64,000 nucleotides of DNA from Eopsaltria australis (lineage: Eukaryota; Chordata; Aves; Passeriformes; Petroicidae), in contig JAVTVJ010000012.1 in NCBI GenBank assembly GCA_034509425.1, positions 7,723,001 through 7,787,000 on the forward strand, written 5' to 3'. The translations under genes and the position numbers were made by a program. This document shows positions 50,395-63,716 of this stretch, piece after piece. Numbering within the stretch: position 1 is the stretch's first letter; each line of letters begins with the position of its first letter. The notes under the pieces were generated by a model. That model was not told the origin of the DNA, ran no database searches, and saw only the letters and a program-made list of their open reading frames with translations.

Positions 50395-50560
50395 ATCTTT
50401 TTTTAAAGTTAATTTCTTTGGGGTTTTTTGGTGGGGTTTTTTTGTTTGTTTTTTGTTTGTTTGTTTAGTTTCGTTTTTGTTTGGTTGTGTTTTGGGGTTT
50501 TGGGGTTTTTTGTTTGCTTGTTTGTTTTTGTTTAGTTTTGTTTTTTGTTTCAAATTGGGG
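50395..50560. repeat. T/G-rich low-complexity block with G4 runs
   Basis: The plus strand is nearly pure T and G. GTTT-type words dominate, with GGGG runs at 50420-50423, 50433-50436, 50494-50497, 50502-50505 and 50557-50560. The middle pair forms GGGGTTTTGGGGTTTT. The opposite strand is A/C-rich. It is probably a decayed GTTT microsatellite. Confidence 0.85.
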
Positions 50561-52314
50561 TTTCCCATTGGAAGGTCTGGCACCTACTGGCATAGTGCCA
50601 TTCAATTCCCACACCTGACTGCTATTCTGCCACTGTACATCACAGCACTGTGGTTACCCAGGTTAATGGAGACCATTAACCCTGAAGGGTCACAGTCCAG
50701 TAAAATCAAACATGTTTCATGCCAGCCTTTTACTCTAACTGCCTAATTTTCCGGTGCTTCCTCATTATTGGAAAAAATTGGAATGGAATTGGAAAAATTG
50801 TTCATAGTTTTGCCATACAGTAACTTTCAGAAAGATGGGAATGACTTGCAATGGAAATGCAAAATAGGGAATAAGTGTAAGTGGGGTGGAAGAGATACTG
50901 AATATACTTTCTTAAAAATATTTTGTTATTCAGTAATTTTGGCAAAATTTTCATGGAAAATCCCACTGCAGTTTGTCAATTGTTCTTAGCAAAAGAGAAG
51001 GGACCGTGTGGGAAGCCACATGAAGGATTCACTGATGATTCCACTGAGCTGGTGGTTTGTTGTAAGAGGTTTGCCTGCACTGTTCCATCTTGCTTGGAAA
51101 ATAACTCACTTAGCACTAAAGACAGTTGAAACTAATCACCAGATAAGGACAGGGAGAGTGATGCCATATGCCAGTAACAAACTGATCCATGCTGATGAAA
51201 TTTAAAGGTTAAGCACAGGTTTTATTTAATAACAGATGACCATAGCAAATCATCACTGAAAGTGCATCTAGAATGTTCTGACAAAAGGCTTAATGTTATC
51301 TAGTATCTTATCCATATTTGCAAGTACATTTTAAAAGCTGTACATAAAAACTGTCTCAGTATTAATGGGGAAACAAATCAAGGAAAGTAAATTACAATTA
51401 TGAATTTTGCTATGAAGCTGTCCTCTGCTTTCCCTCAAGATATTGTGATCAGTAATACTCCTTCATATGGTGCCCATCTCAAAATCCCCATTGGTCACAG
51501 CATAAAGTTTTGCTGCTGGGCTTTTTGCTGTTTTTTTATGGGGGAAACAATGAATTTGATTAAACTCCAAAGTTTCCATGCATACATCTGCACCTCCAGC
51601 ATAACTGCATAGACATTTCAACCTGAAAATTTTCAGTAGTGTATTGTAACAATCACAAAATAAATTAAAAGATTTTGTAGCTAAGAAGGGTGAGGGCAAA
51701 ACTTACAGCAAAATTTCTGTTATTGTCTGTGGTGTTGTTATGGGAGGGTTCTGACCTCAGAGGAAATAACATTAAGTATATTTGTTTCTAAAGCAGAAAC
51801 AAAGCCAGCCTGTTTTCTGTTTACAATGCCTGAAGCCCACAACAGTGTGAGTGATAAGCAGCTGCAATCATCACCAGTCACTTCAGCAAAGAAATCTCTA
51901 TTAGCCTGATAAAAGATTTTTATTCTAATCTCTTGTGAAATAGGCATCAACTCTAAGTACTCAAGGGGTTTTTACTGAATGTCAGCTGAGTAAAGGAAAG
52001 ATGACACCTTGGGAACTTCAGTCCTCAACAGTTGGTGACGTGATACTTCTGGAGGGACAAGAAGGCTTAGAGGTAATGAAGCAGAAGGGCTGATGTGAAG
52101 ATGAAGTTGGCCTTGGCAGGATTGTTTGTCAGCATTTGCCCGCACAGCCCACTGGGGAAGGAAAGGGATGAAAATGAGGGTAATAACTGAGAGACTCAGT
52201 CATAGCCAAAATTACTGACCAGCTAAACTGTGTCTTCTGTTGTGTTGCTTGATGCTTAGTGCAAGAATCAAGGGGAAAACTCACACATAAAAGCTTGTAA
52301 TGCAAAGAGCCCAC
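50561..52314. other. unique non-coding sequence
   Basis: AT-rich sequence with no recognisable gene, transposon or RNA. Confidence 0.45.
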
Positions 52315-52535
52315 TTCCCTTCCTTTTCCTGCCAGTCTTGATTTTCTTCTCTGTACCCCACTCCTTTTCTAACTTGTTCACCTCCTTTGTCCTCTAGCTC
52401 TATGCTCCCTCCCTCATCCTATCTACTGTGATGCCTCTTTTGTTGAAACTCCATCCCTCCTCTAACTTCCACTCTTCTACCTTTTAGTTCTTCTTCCACA
52501 CCCCTCCTCTCATACACTGTTTCCTCTGTAAGCAT
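52315..52535. repeat. pyrimidine-rich stretch
   Basis: The plus strand is strongly C/T-biased for about 220 bases with many CTCC and TTCT words but no fixed unit. It is low-complexity and not a clean microsatellite. Confidence 0.6.
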
Positions 52536-55500
52536 CTGTTCTATTTGATTTAAATAGCTCGAAGGGGTCTGCAGCTGGGGGGAAAGGGAAGGATATCCTC
52601 CAGCAAGGGCAAAGAGAAGGAAATCAGAAGTGTTTAAACCCAACATTTAAATAAATGAAGCCTAATTCCTGTCACAAGACCTCTCCAATTCCCTGCCTTC
52701 TTCTGCCAGTATGTAACTATGGGAGCTGGCTATAAAAGCTGCAGTAATGAAGATACTCAGAAGCAGTGTGAAGTGGGTGAGAGCCTGGCCCTGTGCTGAC
52801 CAGGATCTCACCCTCTGTACTCCAGGGCATCGCTGCTCTGGTGGCTGAAGGGTGAGGAAGGGACAATGTAATGGGTCAGACAATCTGAGTACTCAAACAT
52901 CCTGCCTGGGAGTCTTGCCTGCACCTTTGCTCATGTGTGTGCTGTCCTGAGATGTTTTAAGAGGAGAGAAATCAGCCAAGGCCTGGTACTGGACTGAGTA
53001 CTGACCCTGGACCTCCAGTTCCCTGGTCTGCCCCAGGCTGCAACAAATCTTTGTGTCTGAGATAAGGAAAGTGCTGAAGCCTTCAATTCCATTGGTATAG
53101 GAAGACTTGAGGGTATTTTCCATTAAGGTTTTGTGTGTTGGCTTTTAAGTCACTGTTGCTTTTTCAGTGAATAATGGAAGCCTATACCCTTCCCCATACT
53201 TTAATGCTACACAGAAAATACAACTCCTGCAAGAACCATAACTTCTAATAATCAGATCTGTTTGGTGGGAAAGACTCATAAAAGATAGATTTTGGGAAAA
53301 TACACAGTTCTAAACCAAGCTTATTTTTCATAATGGCATTAAAGTGATGGTTAACAACCTCATGAAAAGATTTTTCTGTAGCACGCTGTGAATATTAAAT
53401 ATTTATGACACATAGATGTGAAAGGTGTGTGCAGGGAAAAAAGCATGAAAGAGTATGTGTGTTGATGTGGAGGAGAAAAATAAGCCTTTTGCTTGTTGTT
53501 CATCTCTCAAATAATTTTTACATTATAATACATGCAAAGTACAAAGAACAACTCTCTCTTGTGAAGGAGAGTGCTGGGAATGGTGATAAGGGAAGAAGAG
53601 CTGCCCACAGCTCTACTTGCCCAGTGACATGAAGTAGATAAGTGATGACTCTGAGGGGGTGGGGGTTGTCCTGCCTTCTCAGGATTCAAAGGTCCCTGAG
53701 ACTGAATGGCAGTCTACTCTTATTTTGTGTGTATCCTCTATGCCTTACATGACATTTAGTTCCCATTTAAGGAGGGAAAGAAAAATTAAAGAAAAATATT
53801 TTACTCCCAAAAGTTAAAAATTCCAAAGGGGTTTCCCTCCTAATTGACCTGTTTGCATTTTTTCATAGAACCTGGAGAACAAGGAACTATTGGCAGTTTT
53901 GGTCACATGTAAAAGTCCTGATTTCTGACCAGACTGGGGATAACTGGTGCCAACCTCTTAATGAAATATGACCTGCATTTCAGGATTCTACTTTTGATTG
54001 CTGAGGAGAGCACTTCCATGTGCAAATTCAGTCCTGGAAAATCAGCTTCCAGCTGTTTTGATGCAGCAGTTCTCCTTGTTGTGTTCAGAGAGGTGTTTCC
54101 TGGCTTTTCTGTAATAAGTGGGGGACAGCAAGAGACAAAGACCTCTGTGTGACACTATTGCCTTTTCTCCTTCCAAATAACTTTTCTAAGCCAAGCCCAG
54201 TGCGTGTTATTAAATTATAAATATCAAATGAATGAAAGCCTGTGGGCATGTTGAGTGTCTGCCGTTTTAGCAAGTTTATTGATCCTTGAAGACATCCTAC
54301 CTGAGCTTCTTTGGACAAAAAATTTCTCCCCTATTCAATTGGAACAGTCAGGCACTTGGTTAATTAAAGCTCTAGTAATTACCTGCTTGAGAAACTCCAG
54401 CAGCAGCAGAACTCCTGGTGAGACAATAGGCAGCAAGGCATGGCAGGGGCTGTGCCTGCTCCCACGTACTGGAAGCTTGTAGCCAGACACCCTCCTTCTG
54501 ATTCACAGGCTGACATATCTCAGATACTGCAGTGTCACTGCCTGGAAAAACCCCGCAAACCAGATGTGTGTGTGCCACATGTGACACCTGCACAGTCTGG
54601 TTTGCTCAGAACAGCCACAAGTTCAGTTTCAAACGTGAACTCTGACTGGGAAGAGTGGCACACTTCTGTTGGGACTCACCTTTGTTTTAACTTGCTTAAT
54701 TTGGGTCAACAGATTACAAGGAAAAGGAACTAAGCACTTACCCTTTAAATCTCATCTTATACTCCTATTATGGCTGGGCTGAAAATGGATCTGGGCAGTT
54801 GGTTCTAAGACAGGATGTGGGGCTTCTCTGTGGGATACCCCAAATAGTGCTTGCATAACTGAAATGGTGAGCACGGAAAGCAAGACTGGTGGTCTTAAGG
54901 TATCCTCAAGTTCCTCGAGTATTGAAAACAGACAAAATATGGGAAAAAAGTTATGTTTACTTTTATTCAAGGGATTATTTTTAAAAAAAGTTTCTGTCTG
55001 GATCTTGAGCACGCAGGAAATGAAACTGCAGGGAAATGTCCTTTTATTTTGTGCAAGTGACACACTAACAGTCACGTGTCTCCCCTTCACTTTTGTAATT
55101 GCACTGAGGTGTAGCCCAACTTCTCTGCTTGGATTCCTGGGCTCTCACCAGCTGTTCCCATGTTTTGGCAATGACAGGGTGTAGTGGTGTTGAAGTGCTT
55201 CAGGGGGTCCAGGACACCAAGCACGATCTGCAGCTGCATGAAGGTGCATCCACATTTAATATTAAACTTTCATTTCAGTTTTCTGACATTTGACCCTGAC
55301 AATGTACATCACCTGTTACTGGTAGCAAATTGTGTCTGGAGTTTTCCTCAGTACTCTCTATATTCCATATAGTAAAACATCAGTATGTTCCTTCTGTAGC
55401 TTCCATATGGTAAACCAGTACAAAAGCAGAGAGTGAAGTCTCATGAATTGATTTGATAATTTTGGCTCGTTCTATAGTGTTACCTTTTTGTTGTTGCTGT

Positions 55501-58500
55501 AGATTATCAGTGCAGTACTTTGTGATGGGTTTGGTATTTTATTACATCCTGGGTACTTAGTGAGATACATGATTTTTACTCCTTTCAGTTGCTTTTCTAT
55601 TGAAAGTGATTTCTCCTTCTGAGATTACTTTTGCTCAGGCTATGTCACTAGGGGCTGAGCATTGGTGTGCTACACCTGAGCTCTGCTCTTTGCTCTGGAT
55701 GCAGCTGTACCCATTTTGCAGAGGAATGATCTCAGTAAGTATTTTTAAAAGAGAGCAACAACAATGCAGGGAAGGGTAGAGGGGTGTCCTGTCGTGACTC
55801 TGTCTGGGGTAGCACTCAAAGGCTTCTCTGCTTTGTTACAAGGTAAGCCACTTGAATTGTGCAGCAGCTTGCATCAAAAACAGTGTTAAGGATAATCTGC
55901 CATAGCACTCCCTTGTATGCTTGTTGTGGGAACGGTGGTTACTGGCACTCCTGCTAAAGATCACTTGAACAAATCTTCTCTCCCTCATAAGCAATGACAA
56001 GAATGGGTTTCCACTGTATAATTTAACTTAAAATAAAATCAATTTGCATGTATCAAAGTGGAAGACTGACACAGAATTCCATTGAAATAATTTATGACGC
56101 TACAAGCAAATAACTGCTAAGAAATCATTAAACTTTTAATATTTCCATCAGAAACACGAAAAGAAATTTAAAGTTGATAATAGTTGATATGCTAGAGCTG
56201 AGCCTGAGGACAAGGGTATTCTTTCTGCATAGTTGAGCTAATTCTTCTATTTTCAATCTATCCTTTAGCTTAAAATACTGATTTTCAAAAATTTCAGTGT
56301 GAGATAAATGTGATGCACTAATACCTAAGGCTGTTACAATTCTCCTTGAAAGAAGTTGTTTTCTATCTGCTACTAGTATTAAAATCTGGTGCATTTGGGC
56401 TGGACACATGTATGCCTTTTTGTCAACGTGGAATGCAAAGCAAAGGACTTTGACATGCAAATTTCAGACTCCTTTGAGAGCTGCTTGCACAGCTTGCAGC
56501 ACTGAGGTCAACTCCAGTGTAGAACTAGCCAAGGCAATGATTCTCTGCCCTTTGGGATTTGACCAATATACATTTAATCATCTGAACAGGAAAATGTCAT
56601 GAATAGACAGTAAATGATCTTAAAACTAAAAACTTAAAGCAAATCTTTATTTATCACACTTCCTATAAAACCATTTCTGCTCTCCCAAATAGCACTTTGT
56701 GTGGCTCTGGTCTGTGTCAGTGTCACAGCTGCGCTCAGCAGCACTATAAATCATACATTACACTTCAGGTCTGGAAGTTCAGCAAAGTTCAAATGATTTT
56801 GAACTAAGAGATTTGCACCACTGATTTGAGTTCATGAACTTTTGTCTGTGACTTACTCATTTCTTTCTTTGAAGGAAAATCTGATTAAGAGCAAACTGTA
56901 AATGCTTTGCAGCTAAAAGGAAATGTGTGTTATTTCTACAACTGTGTGCCTGATACAGAAAAAAAAAAGCTGGTTGGTGTATCTGTGCCAATAATCCCTC
57001 CTTCTGTGACATTGCTCCATAGAAGCAAAAGAGCATGTTAGACTGATTATTTTTCTTGATATCACTTTGGCTGAATAAATTAAGTTCTTACAGAAAAAAG
57101 CTTTTACCACTATAGCTGCATCTCCACGTGTACCTTTGCTGATCATGCAAATCAGCTGTCTACAGAACTCTTCCTGTCTTAATAAGGATAATCAGAATAG
57201 AAATCTGTCTTTCCTTTTGCCAAGCATTTCCCCCAAAACCGAGACTTCTGATTTGACTTTCCTGCTTTAAAAAAAATTATTATTTTGCTTTCCTAGTGTC
57301 TTTGTGTTTGTTTGCCTTGTAGGCTGAGGTGTACTTTTATTTTAGGCTAAGTACACAAGTAGTGCCTGGCTTTGTTTTATACATATTTGCTACCTTCCTT
57401 TGAAGAATCACAGCTCTTGATGGCAGGGATGGCAGCCCCTGACTGCAGATCCCTTCATGTTTTCTGTAAGTTCAGAGCATTGCCTCAGTGTTGCTGCTTG
57501 CTGAGATGTTCTGCATCAACCTTATCCACCTCCCACTCTGAAAAAATGAGAAATCCAGGGAAATGAAATGGTGCTCCAAGCTTCAGCACCACTTTGCATC
57601 AAGCCAGGGGATGCCCTGCCCAGGGGAGAAGAAAATACCTACAATTCTGAAAAATCTCTGGTTGTTTTTCCATTCCCCTTTCCAAGTGTTATCTTCCCTC
57701 TGCTCCCTTACCCAGTTTGTTTTACCAATCCGTGCTCCCACATTAAGGGTTTCCATCCAAGAAGAATACTTTTCTCCAGGCTGTTGGAATGAAATAAAAA
57801 TTTAGTTGCAGCTTAATCTTGTTTTATTTCAGATATGGCTGGTCATAAGGGCAAATTTGATATTCTGTAATTGAAACTCCTTCTTCATGCTGTTGAAAAC
57901 TGGAGATGGTTCTTGGCCATCTCCTGCGCGTGTGAGTTTTTCAAAATATGTTGATATCCTCTCATGCAAGCTGCTCTGTATCTGTGAAAAAGGGATGGAG
58001 CTGGTGTATCTCGTAAGCACTGGGGAGCAGCCAGAGCAGGGGGTGCACACAGGAGCAGGAAAAGTGGTATGCAGCTTCAAATCAAAAGTCAATCTAGGCC
58101 TTTATTCTGTCCACAGCACTGGTTAATGGTCTGAACTTACAGAATGAAATAAGAATGGAAGAATTTTCCACTTGTTTACCGTAGTTAAGCAGTTTTAGCA
58201 TTTCTTAAACTGATCTCTGTATCTCTATAACCTTACTAAATACTTCTAAACAAATCTGTCCCCATGAATGTATCTGCTCTATAGGCACTGGTGAAAAATA
58301 ACTATACCCAAGGTATGTAAATTTTTTTTACTTGAATCTATTTCTAAGAATTGTTTTGGGATTGTTTTTTCTTTTTATTTATAATTCCAGCAATAGATGT
58401 TTAGAGCAGACACTTTTTAAAAAGTTTGCTAAATATTTTATTGTCTTTGTGGACAAATCTAAAAAAACCCCACCCAAACTTCATCCTTTATTGCTTATTT

Positions 58501-60755
58501 CTACACAATGTGGACATTTTGTGCTGAGCATTTTGACAATGGGCTGGACAGTACCCTGCAATCATGGTTCAGAGGCTTAGTTTGAGATCCCTGCTCAGGT
58601 CGTTTGTTCTGTACTACATTATGGTGCATTTTGGAAAGCAAAAGGCCATTTCTGCAGTGTGAATAGTCAGACTGTGAAGAAAAGCCTGAAACAGAGGAGG
58701 AGAACAGGAGAGGTAAGAACTACATCCCACACAAGGTTACCACAGACATTCAGAGGGACAGAGCTACAGGACAGCTGTAATAGAAAGCATTCCTGAGTAA
58801 CTAGCAGACTCAAACATGTTTTAAATTATAACAGGCTTATGTGAAAGTGAGCAGCAAGCAAGAAGCTGCTAGAGGAGTGTCTATCTAAACATCCCTGTTT
58901 AAATTTTCCATTTCAAATGAGAACAAGAAGCTGTGTCTGTGTTTGTCTGGATCCAAGGTTCTTTTTGCTCCCCTGTTGTTTACAGAACAGTTAACACATA
59001 ATTGGCTCTAAAGAAGGGACTTGGGATGAAGCCCCGTTTTGTTGACCCCACAACAGACTCCTAACTGGCCAAATGGGCCACCAAATCACCATCTGAAGCT
59101 TCTCCTTTTGCCTTAATTGCTATAGAACAGAGAGTGTAAAGCTGTGTAAACAGAGATGACTCTGACACCACACAGGCAGGTGTGCTCCCACTGGATGTTG
59201 ATGGTCTAGTAGAGATTAGCCCAAGAAAGGGTGCAATTTCCATCCTTCTTCTTCAGCAAGCAACGTGACTTCCTTCTGGTCCTCTCCAATGGACAGTGGG
59301 TGGGAAAGCACATAACTCCATTGTGATCTGTCAGGTTTCTGTGGTAATAATAATCAGATTTAATAAATGTTGTGCTGCAATACTAGATTGAGGGATATTC
59401 TAGATAGATTTCCAAAGAGTGTTCCTGGAATTATGTGGCTTGTACCTGACATCATCCCTGTAATGTGCAGCACAGATGTGACTGGAGGGTCTGGATGTAT
59501 CATGGCAGCCTCTTTTAGAGAGACTGCTGGGATGAAGTAGCTGTAATACTCTTTGTGACAGTCCTTTAGTATGTATAAACTGTGCTAGGATTAATTTCTG
59601 ACATATAAAAGTACCCATTCTCACTAAAGCTGGACAAAGAGCTCTGCCTAGGAATTCCTCCTAGGAAATTAGGAGAGTAACCAGCATACTGTCCTGCCTC
59701 CTCTTGCTTAGAAAACTACATTTAATTTTTTATAGACTCAGGCCAAGAAAAATACTTCACAGGGCAGCTTTTCTATAAAATTAAGTAGAGGTAGGTGTGC
59801 CTCACAACAACCACTCTCATGTGTGACAGGTTTGTAGCCTAATATAGTGGTTCATGCTCTGATTTCTGCTTCTATTGACGAAGTTCTAAATAAAACTCAG
59901 TAGTATCATAATTTGTATCTTTGCAGAAATTCCTGGCACACTCACTTATATGTACACAGGTATTCATATAGGGCTCTTACTAGAAAATGCCCTTGCATGC
60001 TTTTACCAAGTGCTCCCAGACAAGTGCTCAGGTTTTTACAACTGCTTACCTCACTAGATGCTAAGACCTTTCAAATATTTAGATGAAAATACTTCTGTTG
60101 GATTGCTGAGAGCTTTGAACACATGGTTTGGATTGCCCAGACATGATCTGAGCTCTCTTCAGTTTCACACATACTATTAAATGCCATTGGTGCATCTTTC
60201 TGCTGAATTGGCCTCACTGAATTAAGAGAGAAAGGGTCCTGACTCCTCTTGAGAGCCATTGTCATTTCACACCTCTTTAGAAAGTACTTGCAGCGCAGGT
60301 AACACTTTTTTTCAGCCTCACAGAATTCAAAACAACTGATGTGAATCACCACGAGTCCCTGTTTCTGGGGGTTCATAGTGGGATCAGTAAACAGGATAGG
60401 GTTTATTAATTGCCCTGGAAAAAGCAGCAGGGGAAGAAATCCAGATGGACTAGCCAACCTTCGCTACATCCAAGTGAGTATAAACAACATTCAGAGATGA
60501 GAGAGACAAATGCAATGCTGTTGTTTATGGTCAGATTAAAAGCATGGGATAAATTCCAACTGCTGCTGAAAACAGTTTGGCAGGAAGGGTGTTTCATCCC
60601 ATGGTGAGCCAAGGGATGTACATTTGTGAGAAAGGTATGTGCTTCCCCTCGCCTTGCCCAGGACCTGAGGAGCCCTGAGGTGTTTACAACAACTACAAAG
60701 AAGTGTACAGAACTCGTTTCCCCCAAAGTGGCTTGGGATTTAAATGAGTTCTAAT
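52536..60755. other. unique non-coding sequence
   Basis: About 8.2 kb with no recognisable CR1 or other transposon and no gene. ORFs up to 128 codons (60071-60457 minus) are featureless. Confidence 0.4.
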
Positions 60756-60803
60756 ATTTCACCAGCTCATATTTTGATGTATTATTTCACCAGCTCATAT
60801 TTT
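60756..60803. repeat. 28-bp tandem duplication
   Basis: ATTTCACCAGCTCATATTTT is present at 60756-60775 and again at 60784-60803 without mismatch, spaced by GATGTATT. It is a recent local duplication. Confidence 0.9.
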
Positions 60804-61460
60804 TAAGTATTCTGAATGTTATTCATCACTAAATTAAACAGTCAAGTTTTTTTTTTTCAGCATGATGCTGTCCAGACCTCTCTGTGCTGCCAGGAAATAG
60901 GGGTACTTGGTTATGTTTCAGCACACAGGGAGCAGAGGAAACAACTGACCCCACCTCTGCTTTCCCCAAGCCCTGGCATGGCCCCAGGGCTCTTCCTCTG
61001 GGGGGAGGAGATATTGTAACAGCAGAGGGGTGTTTGTCACTCTCTCTGGCAGCATTGGGTTGTGACCTAAAGCAGGTGAGGTGATTTGTGTGAGTGTAAG
61101 GGGACAGACACAGGAGTGTGACCATGTGCCAGTGACAACATGCAGTAGCAGGTTGGACACAGCAGCCAAGCACCAGGGAGACAATGGCCTTCTCCTCACC
61201 CCCACAGGGAGGAGAAGTGCAGTTCATCCTTTACATGTGAAATAAAAGCATTGCAAACCCTAACTTCCTGTTCACAGTATTTGAAGTAAGTGAATAGCAC
61301 TGCAAGTGACAACTTTTTTTAATAAATTCATCTGAGTATAATTTCTAAACAAAGAACCCAACAGCTGGTAATTTATTTTTCATTTTCATTATGTACTTAC
61401 GTTGTTGACAGTCAGTGGTATCTGAAACTTGAACAAAGTAGGCAAAAATGTGTACGGTTG
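60804..61460. other. unique non-coding sequence
   Basis: It contains a T run of about eleven near 60848-60858 and overlapping 95- to 132-codon ORFs on the minus strand that lack features. Confidence 0.4.
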
Positions 61461-61483
61461 GTGACCACCCTCGTGGTGGTCAC
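61461..61483. repeat. perfect inverted repeat (hairpin)
   Basis: GTGACCACC at 61461-61469 pairs with GGTGGTCAC at 61475-61483, with the five-base loop CTCGT. Six of the nine stem pairs are G-C. It is short and isolated; no terminator or RNA function is implied in this genome type. Confidence 0.85.
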
Positions 61484-63414
61484 TGATTATTTCAGCTCAC
61501 ACACCAGAAGGGCTGACCATCCCTTTTCTCAGTGGAGTCCAGTGCATCCACTCCTGGTGTGAGACATAGTGGTGGTTGTGTGGCTCCTGTCCCACCCCAC
61601 TGATCCAGGCTGTTACTCCATCTTGTCAGCAATGGATCTTGGGGATAAAGCTGGCTGTGATGTGTGCTGTGGCTGTACCCTGCTTGTGTAACTGGCAGAG
61701 CTGATGGGAAAAACTTTTGTTGCCAAGACAGTGTGATTGTGCTAAGTATTTTCTCAGCCTTGTGTTACCTGCAAAAAGGAGGATGATGCCGGAGAATGGT
61801 TGGATTTGCACAGCTGAGAATTTCCCTGCTAGAGGACACCTTTTGGATGATGTGCAGTTGTGGTGTCCAGTTCCTTTGCTTCTTCCTCATCCAGGTTTAG
61901 CAAGGAGGATAAGACCAGGTTATACTGAGCGTGTAGCCTGTTGTGAGCTATTTAGTCTAGATGTTTTGTCCCCAGGTGTGAGGCAGTATTTGGCTAACAG
62001 GTACCCTGGCCAAATCTTTTCTTTTGACTAGCAATTTATTAAGGAGCTAGATAATTGCTCAGCAAAGCTGAATGGCTTTTATTAACATCAGAATTTGCTG
62101 TGGAAAAAATGAAGAAGCCTCAACATGCACTCACATTTTGTAGCAAGATTTTTAGCTCTGGAGTCAAGAGTATTAGGGATCCATATGTGTCTAAACTCTG
62201 TTCCTAAGAAAATATTTTAATCTCAGCTTTTTCTTAGATGAACTTGTTTCCACATGGAAAGGCCTAGAAACCTCTCCAAAATAGGTGGGGACCTAAGTAG
62301 TCTTTTGGGCAATTCCATCCATATAATTAGGCACACTCAAAATTCCTTGGGCTGGAGACTTTTCCAGAACAGCCATTTCATCTATGCCAACAAAATATTC
62401 TTTTTGTTTGGAGAGACCCTTATCTAACATGGTCAAAGTTTAACTGTATAAACATGGGCAACTTAAGTAGAGACTTTCTGGGAAATTTGGTGAAAAAACG
62501 AATCAAAGCCTTTAAACAAAATTATAGAAATCTTAAAGTGTTTCTTAACACTTAAAGTTAAGTGATTCTTTTAATTTAAAATGAAAGTGACAGGTGTTTC
62601 CTGTTCTTTGATTCCTGTGACCTCCACCATCACCACAGAATGTTCTCTTGGAGCTATTCATTACATCACTGTGCCAGCTTTAAAAAACTGCTTGCCAGCT
62701 CTCTTCTTGCTTAAAATGTGATGGAAACCTTGATCATTTCTTCCTCTCAGGCAGAGGTATGGCTTGGGAAGCAATGTATAAATAGGAGGATCCAATGTCA
62801 GGTTCAGAAATGAGGAGTAAACAGGACAGCCAGCAAGGACAAGGCCTTCCAGCACCCTGACTATTGCCTCTCTGGCAGACCAAACTTCCTCTCAGTCTGC
62901 TTTCAGCACAGACTTAAAGAACAATTGTCATTATTGCTCCCTTCCCCCACATTGCTGCACTTTTAAATACTGCGTTGCTATTGTAAGATTCTCCAGTTTC
63001 CTCCATGCTATTGAATTCTATTTTCTGTTACAAAGTTGGGACAAGACTGAGTGTTTATTTTCAGAAATCCAGGCCCAGAGGAAACAATTCAGGTTTTCCT
63101 CTTTTTGGCCATCTATCTTGCTGATAATTTATTGTGTTGCAGACAGAACTTATTTTTAGTTAATTTCAAGCTGTAACACATGGCTTTGCTGCCCAGTGCT
63201 GTTTTGCCTGTTTCATGATAATTTACCAAGATATTTTCACATAGTCATAATCCTTACAGTAAACATCTCTCTGAAGAAGCTTGTCTCCCATTTAACTTCT
63301 GCTGCACTTGAGAATAAGCAAAAAGTCACCGAGTTCTCATTGAGGGTGGAAATTGCAGTCTTGCTGAATCTAAAGTTATAATTTTTTAAATTTATTTTTA
63401 TGCCCTACATATTT
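61484..63414. other. unique non-coding sequence
   Basis: No gene or transposon is recognised. The 104-codon ORF at 61717-62031 has no domain. Confidence 0.4.
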
Positions 63415-63716
63415 AATCACAGAATCATAGAATTGTTTGGTTTTGAAAGGGACCTTAAAGAACAATTAGTTCCAACCTTCCTGCCATAGGCAGGGGCACC
63501 TTCCACTAGACCAGGTTGCTCAAAGCTCCATCCAACTTGGCCCTGAACTTCCGGAGACTTGGCATCCAAACTTTTTTGGGCAACCTGTGGGAGTGTCTCA
63601 CTATCCTCACAGGAAAGAATTTCTTTCTAATATCTGATCTAAACCTACATTCTTTCAGCTTAGAGCCATTGCCTCTTGTCCCCTTTCTTAAACAACTATT
63701 GGACATTTGTGAATAA
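63415..63716 (-). mobile_element. CR1 LINE 3' end
   Basis: On the minus strand a 66-codon open stretch from 63706 carries IRKKFFPVRIVRHSHRLPKK and RAKLDGALSNL, the CR1 C-terminus. The usual HWNRLP is changed to HSHRLP. The 3' UTR follows and ends with ATTCTATGATTCTGTGATT, a two-unit octamer tail, at about 63415. The copy is 5'-truncated near 63716, the common outcome of incomplete reverse transcription. Confidence 0.95.

Noticed and set aside
50494..50509. GGGGTTTT units as interstitial telomere DNA
   Set aside because: Vertebrate telomeres are TTAGGG; the block is a general T/G low-complexity stretch.
60071..60457. 128-codon minus-strand ORF as a possible transposon-derived protein
   Set aside because: No transposase, RT or other motif could be found.
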